Origin: Clostridia bacterium
GTDB lineage: Bacteria; Bacillota; Clostridia; Oscillospirales; CAG-272
Reading direction: 5' to 3'
DNA length: 34,154 nucleotides
Assembly: GCA_017453305.1 (NCBI GenBank)
Contig: JAFTKJ010000014.1
Coordinates: 1-34,154 of the forward strand
Positions 32,597 to 34,154 of this stretch are shown here, piece after piece. A program made the translations under genes and the position numbers. The notes under the pieces were generated by a model. The model was not told the origin of the DNA, did no database searches, and saw nothing but the letters and a program-made list of their open reading frames with translations. Position 1 is the stretch's first letter. Each line of letters begins with the position of its first letter.

Positions 32597-32779
32597 CTCC
32601 TTTCGATATGTTATACTAAACTGCTGTAAAATGAACTTTTGAATCTTGCTCAAAAATCACTTTTGTCCAAATTCACTTTTTGGCTCATTCCCTCGTCAGA
32701 AAAACCAAACTTTCAATGTGGGGCATAAGGTCAAAAAGTATATTTTTATGCCAAAAATGGGGGTTGTGAAAGCAAAAAG
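32597..32779 (-). repeat. Array repeat copy D (long form)
   Basis: 177 of 183 positions identical to copy B, without gaps. It extends from the 3' end of the gene at 32787 to the ribosome binding site of the gene at 32591. Its end, GGCATAAAATATACC on the minus strand, contains the stop codon of the upstream gene. Confidence 0.92.
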
Positions 32780-32786
32780 GTATATT

Positions 32787-33743
32787 TTATGCCAGCATTG
32801 CTGCGACGATAACAGACAAGAATGCGATTATAAAAGTACCTAGTTCACAAAGCTTCCAATAATCAAACATCGTTTGTTCGTCCTTTGTGAGACGAATATG
32901 ATCAAGCATATTCCATGTAACGATGGTGGATATAATAAAATGAATTGCAAGCGGCAAAATGCCTATGCAAAGAATGCCATTCAGCAAAAGCCCAAAAACA
33001 ATATCTAAAATGGCATAAATCACATGAATGATCGAGGTAATCCGAAAGTATTTCAGAATAAACCTTGCTTTGCGATTTTCTATTACGATTGAATGCTTTG
33101 AAGGCTGTATAGCTTCCTGCGTTTTTCGATACTCTTTCCGTTTTTCAAGAAAAATGATAGTTCCCATTCCAATAGCACCGACAAACGATACACACCAGCA
33201 AACACCAAAATTAAATACCCAGTACCACCACGGACGGGCAACGACTGTAGTCAGTGTCCCATCTGCTTGCGCCTTGTAGACTTGATATGTATCAAAATAA
33301 AATTCGCCGTCTTGGAATTCGTCCGTATATTCGTTTTCCCAATCGTAAATCAAATCAATATCATCTGATTTTTTCTTTTCAACAAAAGTTCCGTTTGATG
33401 AATCATAAATGTAAACATCAGCAGAATTATATACAATGAGTTGATTATTGGAAAGCTCAAAGTACACATTTCTTAAATACGGCGTCGATACCGCCCAAAG
33501 AAATCGGCCTTCTTCAGAATAGACATTTACATAGGAGGCATCATTATAGCATACATAAATTTGATGTAGATCTTCATCATGTAAAACCGTAGCAATTTCG
33601 TCTGGGGCAAACAGTTCTACCTGCACTTTTTGATAGTTTTCGTTATCTCGTGTGCATATTGATCTGCCTATCAAACCGATAGCAATCCCAGTGAGAAATA
33701 TCAGTATGAAAACAACAAATAAAATTCTTTTGGTACTTGTCAT
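32787..33743 (-). CDS. Hypothetical membrane protein with extracytoplasmic beta-rich domain
   Basis: This 318-residue protein has an N-terminal anchor (about 7-27) and a roughly 140-residue beta-rich region. Repeated short strands in that region (QIYVCYND, SYVNVYSEEG, NQLIVYNSADVYIYD) look like part of a propeller or PQQ-type sheet. Membrane segments follow near 172-200 and 232-317. The external part is too short for a full propeller, so the fold is uncertain. AAAGGAGGTG lies upstream of the ATG. Partial repeat copy E is upstream and copy D starts at its stop. AT-rich like the rest of the array. Function unknown. Confidence 0.72.
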   Translation of the reverse strand: MTSTKRILFVVFILIFLTGIAIGLIGRSICTRDNENYQKVQVELFAPDEIATVLHDEDLHQIYVCYNDASYVNVYSEEGRFLWAVSTPYLRNVYFELSNNQLIVYNSADVYIYDSSNGTFVEKKKSDDIDLIYDWENEYTDEFQDGEFYFDTYQVYKAQADGTLTTVVARPWWYWVFNFGVCWCVSFVGAIGMGTIIFLEKRKEYRKTQEAIQPSKHSIVIENRKARFILKYFRITSIIHVIYAILDIVFGLLLNGILCIGILPLAIHFIISTIVTWNMLDHIRLTKDEQTMFDYWKLCELGTFIIAFLSVIVAAMLA

Positions 33744-33770
33744 AGGCCTTACACCTCCTTTATAGAAACT

Positions 33771-33835
33771 TCGATATGTTATCCTAAACTGCTGTAAATT
33801 GTATTTTCAAGTTTCGCTCAAAACGCACTTTTTCC
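33771..33835 (-). repeat. Array repeat copy E (partial, diverged)
   Basis: The TCGATATGTTATCCTAAACT segment and the following GCTGTAAA, TTTTCAAG and CGCTCAAAA blocks match the part of copies B and D nearest the next gene's start. The outer part with the AAATATACC repeats is missing. It abuts the stop of the four-helix-bundle gene. Confidence 0.7.
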
Positions 33836-33836
33836 C

Positions 33837-34154
33837 TTATGCGTTCCCCTTTGCGGTGGTGATAGAGGCGATGAGTCTGCGCCGTATTGAACCGCATTTG
33901 TTGCGTAAATCCTTGTAGGTTATTTCTGTTATTTTACCTTTTCTAAAAATCAGTTCAAGCCAATATTCGGTTTCCGAACACTCTTTTAAGGAGATTTCCA
34001 ATTCATTTATAAAATCGGCTTTGCTCTGTGCGTATTTTGCTTCGTGGATATTTGCTCCAATCGATGATGAAGAACGGACTATTTGATTGATGTAAACAGA
34101 GCAACCCTTGATTTCATCGCACAAATCGGATATTTGGATTGCAAATTCTATAGC
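33837..34154 (-). CDS. Four helix bundle protein (S23/IVP-like), truncated by window edge
   Basis: The visible 105 residues carry the hallmark of the 23S rRNA intervening-sequence protein family: IVRSSSSIGANIHEAKYAQSKADF followed by LKECSETEYWLELI. The frame runs open to the last base of the window (AIEFAIQISDL...), so the true start lies beyond it. The family forms small homo-oligomeric four-helix bundles, often found near mobile or hypervariable loci; its biochemical role is unknown. It lies immediately upstream of array copy E and could mark the array boundary. Confidence 0.88.
   Translation of the reverse strand, partial: AIEFAIQISDLCDEIKGCSVYINQIVRSSSSIGANIHEAKYAQSKADFINELEISLKECSETEYWLELIFRKGKITEITYKDLRNKCGSIRRRLIASITTAKGNA

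Noticed and set aside
30526-32789. CRISPR array
   Set aside because: The repeats are 75-183 bases and are separated by whole genes, not by short spacers of constant length. No cas gene is present.
30526-33836. Integron with attC sites
   Set aside because: The gene-plus-repeat layout is similar, but no integrase is present and I could not find paired core sites of the GTTRRRY type in the repeats. Only the cassette-like organisation is claimed.
1-34154. tRNA, rRNA or known riboswitch genes
   Set aside because: No cloverleaf with the conserved TTC-arm pattern, no rRNA-like segment and no riboswitch core I could recognise by eye. A covariance-model scan would be decisive, but I could not run one.

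Overview
The window looks like a chromosomal segment of an anaerobic, low-to-mid GC Gram-positive bacterium, most likely a gut Clostridia lineage. The evidence is pyruvate formate-lyase with its activase, strong AGGAGG-type ribosome binding sites, promoters at or near TTGACA-17-TATAAT, YitT-family membrane proteins, and dispersed palindromic intergenic repeats. No rRNA, tRNA, CRISPR array, prophage, transposase or integrase was seen. Species-level placement is not possible from sequence reading alone.
Layout. 1-974: a promoter-bearing modular repeat (R1), an AT-rich membrane protein, a terminator and a palindromic repeat. 974-4361: a YitT protein divergent from the serine operon serC-serA. 4371-4757: a 387-bp non-coding element with imperfect terminal inverted repeats and a dense multi-hairpin core. 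4760-7963 (minus): PHP phosphoesterase, rimO, pgsA and a small membrane protein. 8176-10094 (plus): two TIM-barrel sugar isomerase/epimerase-like genes, followed by four strong hairpins. 10308-11804 (minus): a glycerophosphodiesterase and an alpha/beta hydrolase, divergent from an eda-dgoK pair (11947-13544) for 2-keto-3-deoxy sugar acid catabolism. 13646-19190: two GNAT acetyltransferases, each preceded by an R-type repeat (R2, R3) in sense orientation, and the pflB-pflA-pepE run between them. 19214-26194 (minus): a six-gene run of MacB-like ABC exporter, HAD phosphatase, YitT, membrane-anchored GDPD, EamA transporter and APH-like kinase.
26305-30441 (minus) holds five tightly packed genes: sugar O-acetyltransferase, nucleotide pyrophosphatase-like phosphodiesterase, a membrane-anchored HNH endonuclease with a topoisomerase-type zinc finger, an RNase III-like protein with altered catalytic positions, and a DUF3267 membrane metallopeptidase homologue. 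From 30442 to the right edge the sequence becomes AT-rich. Small membrane-protein genes of unknown function, all on the minus strand, alternate with near-identical intergenic repeats that begin at or close to each stop codon, an arrangement like a gene-cassette array. The array abuts a truncated four-helix-bundle gene at the edge.
The best candidates for undescribed biology are this repeat-punctuated array, the HNH/RNase III-like operon, and the R1/R2/R3 elements, each of which places a promoter and structured leader directly upstream of a gene.
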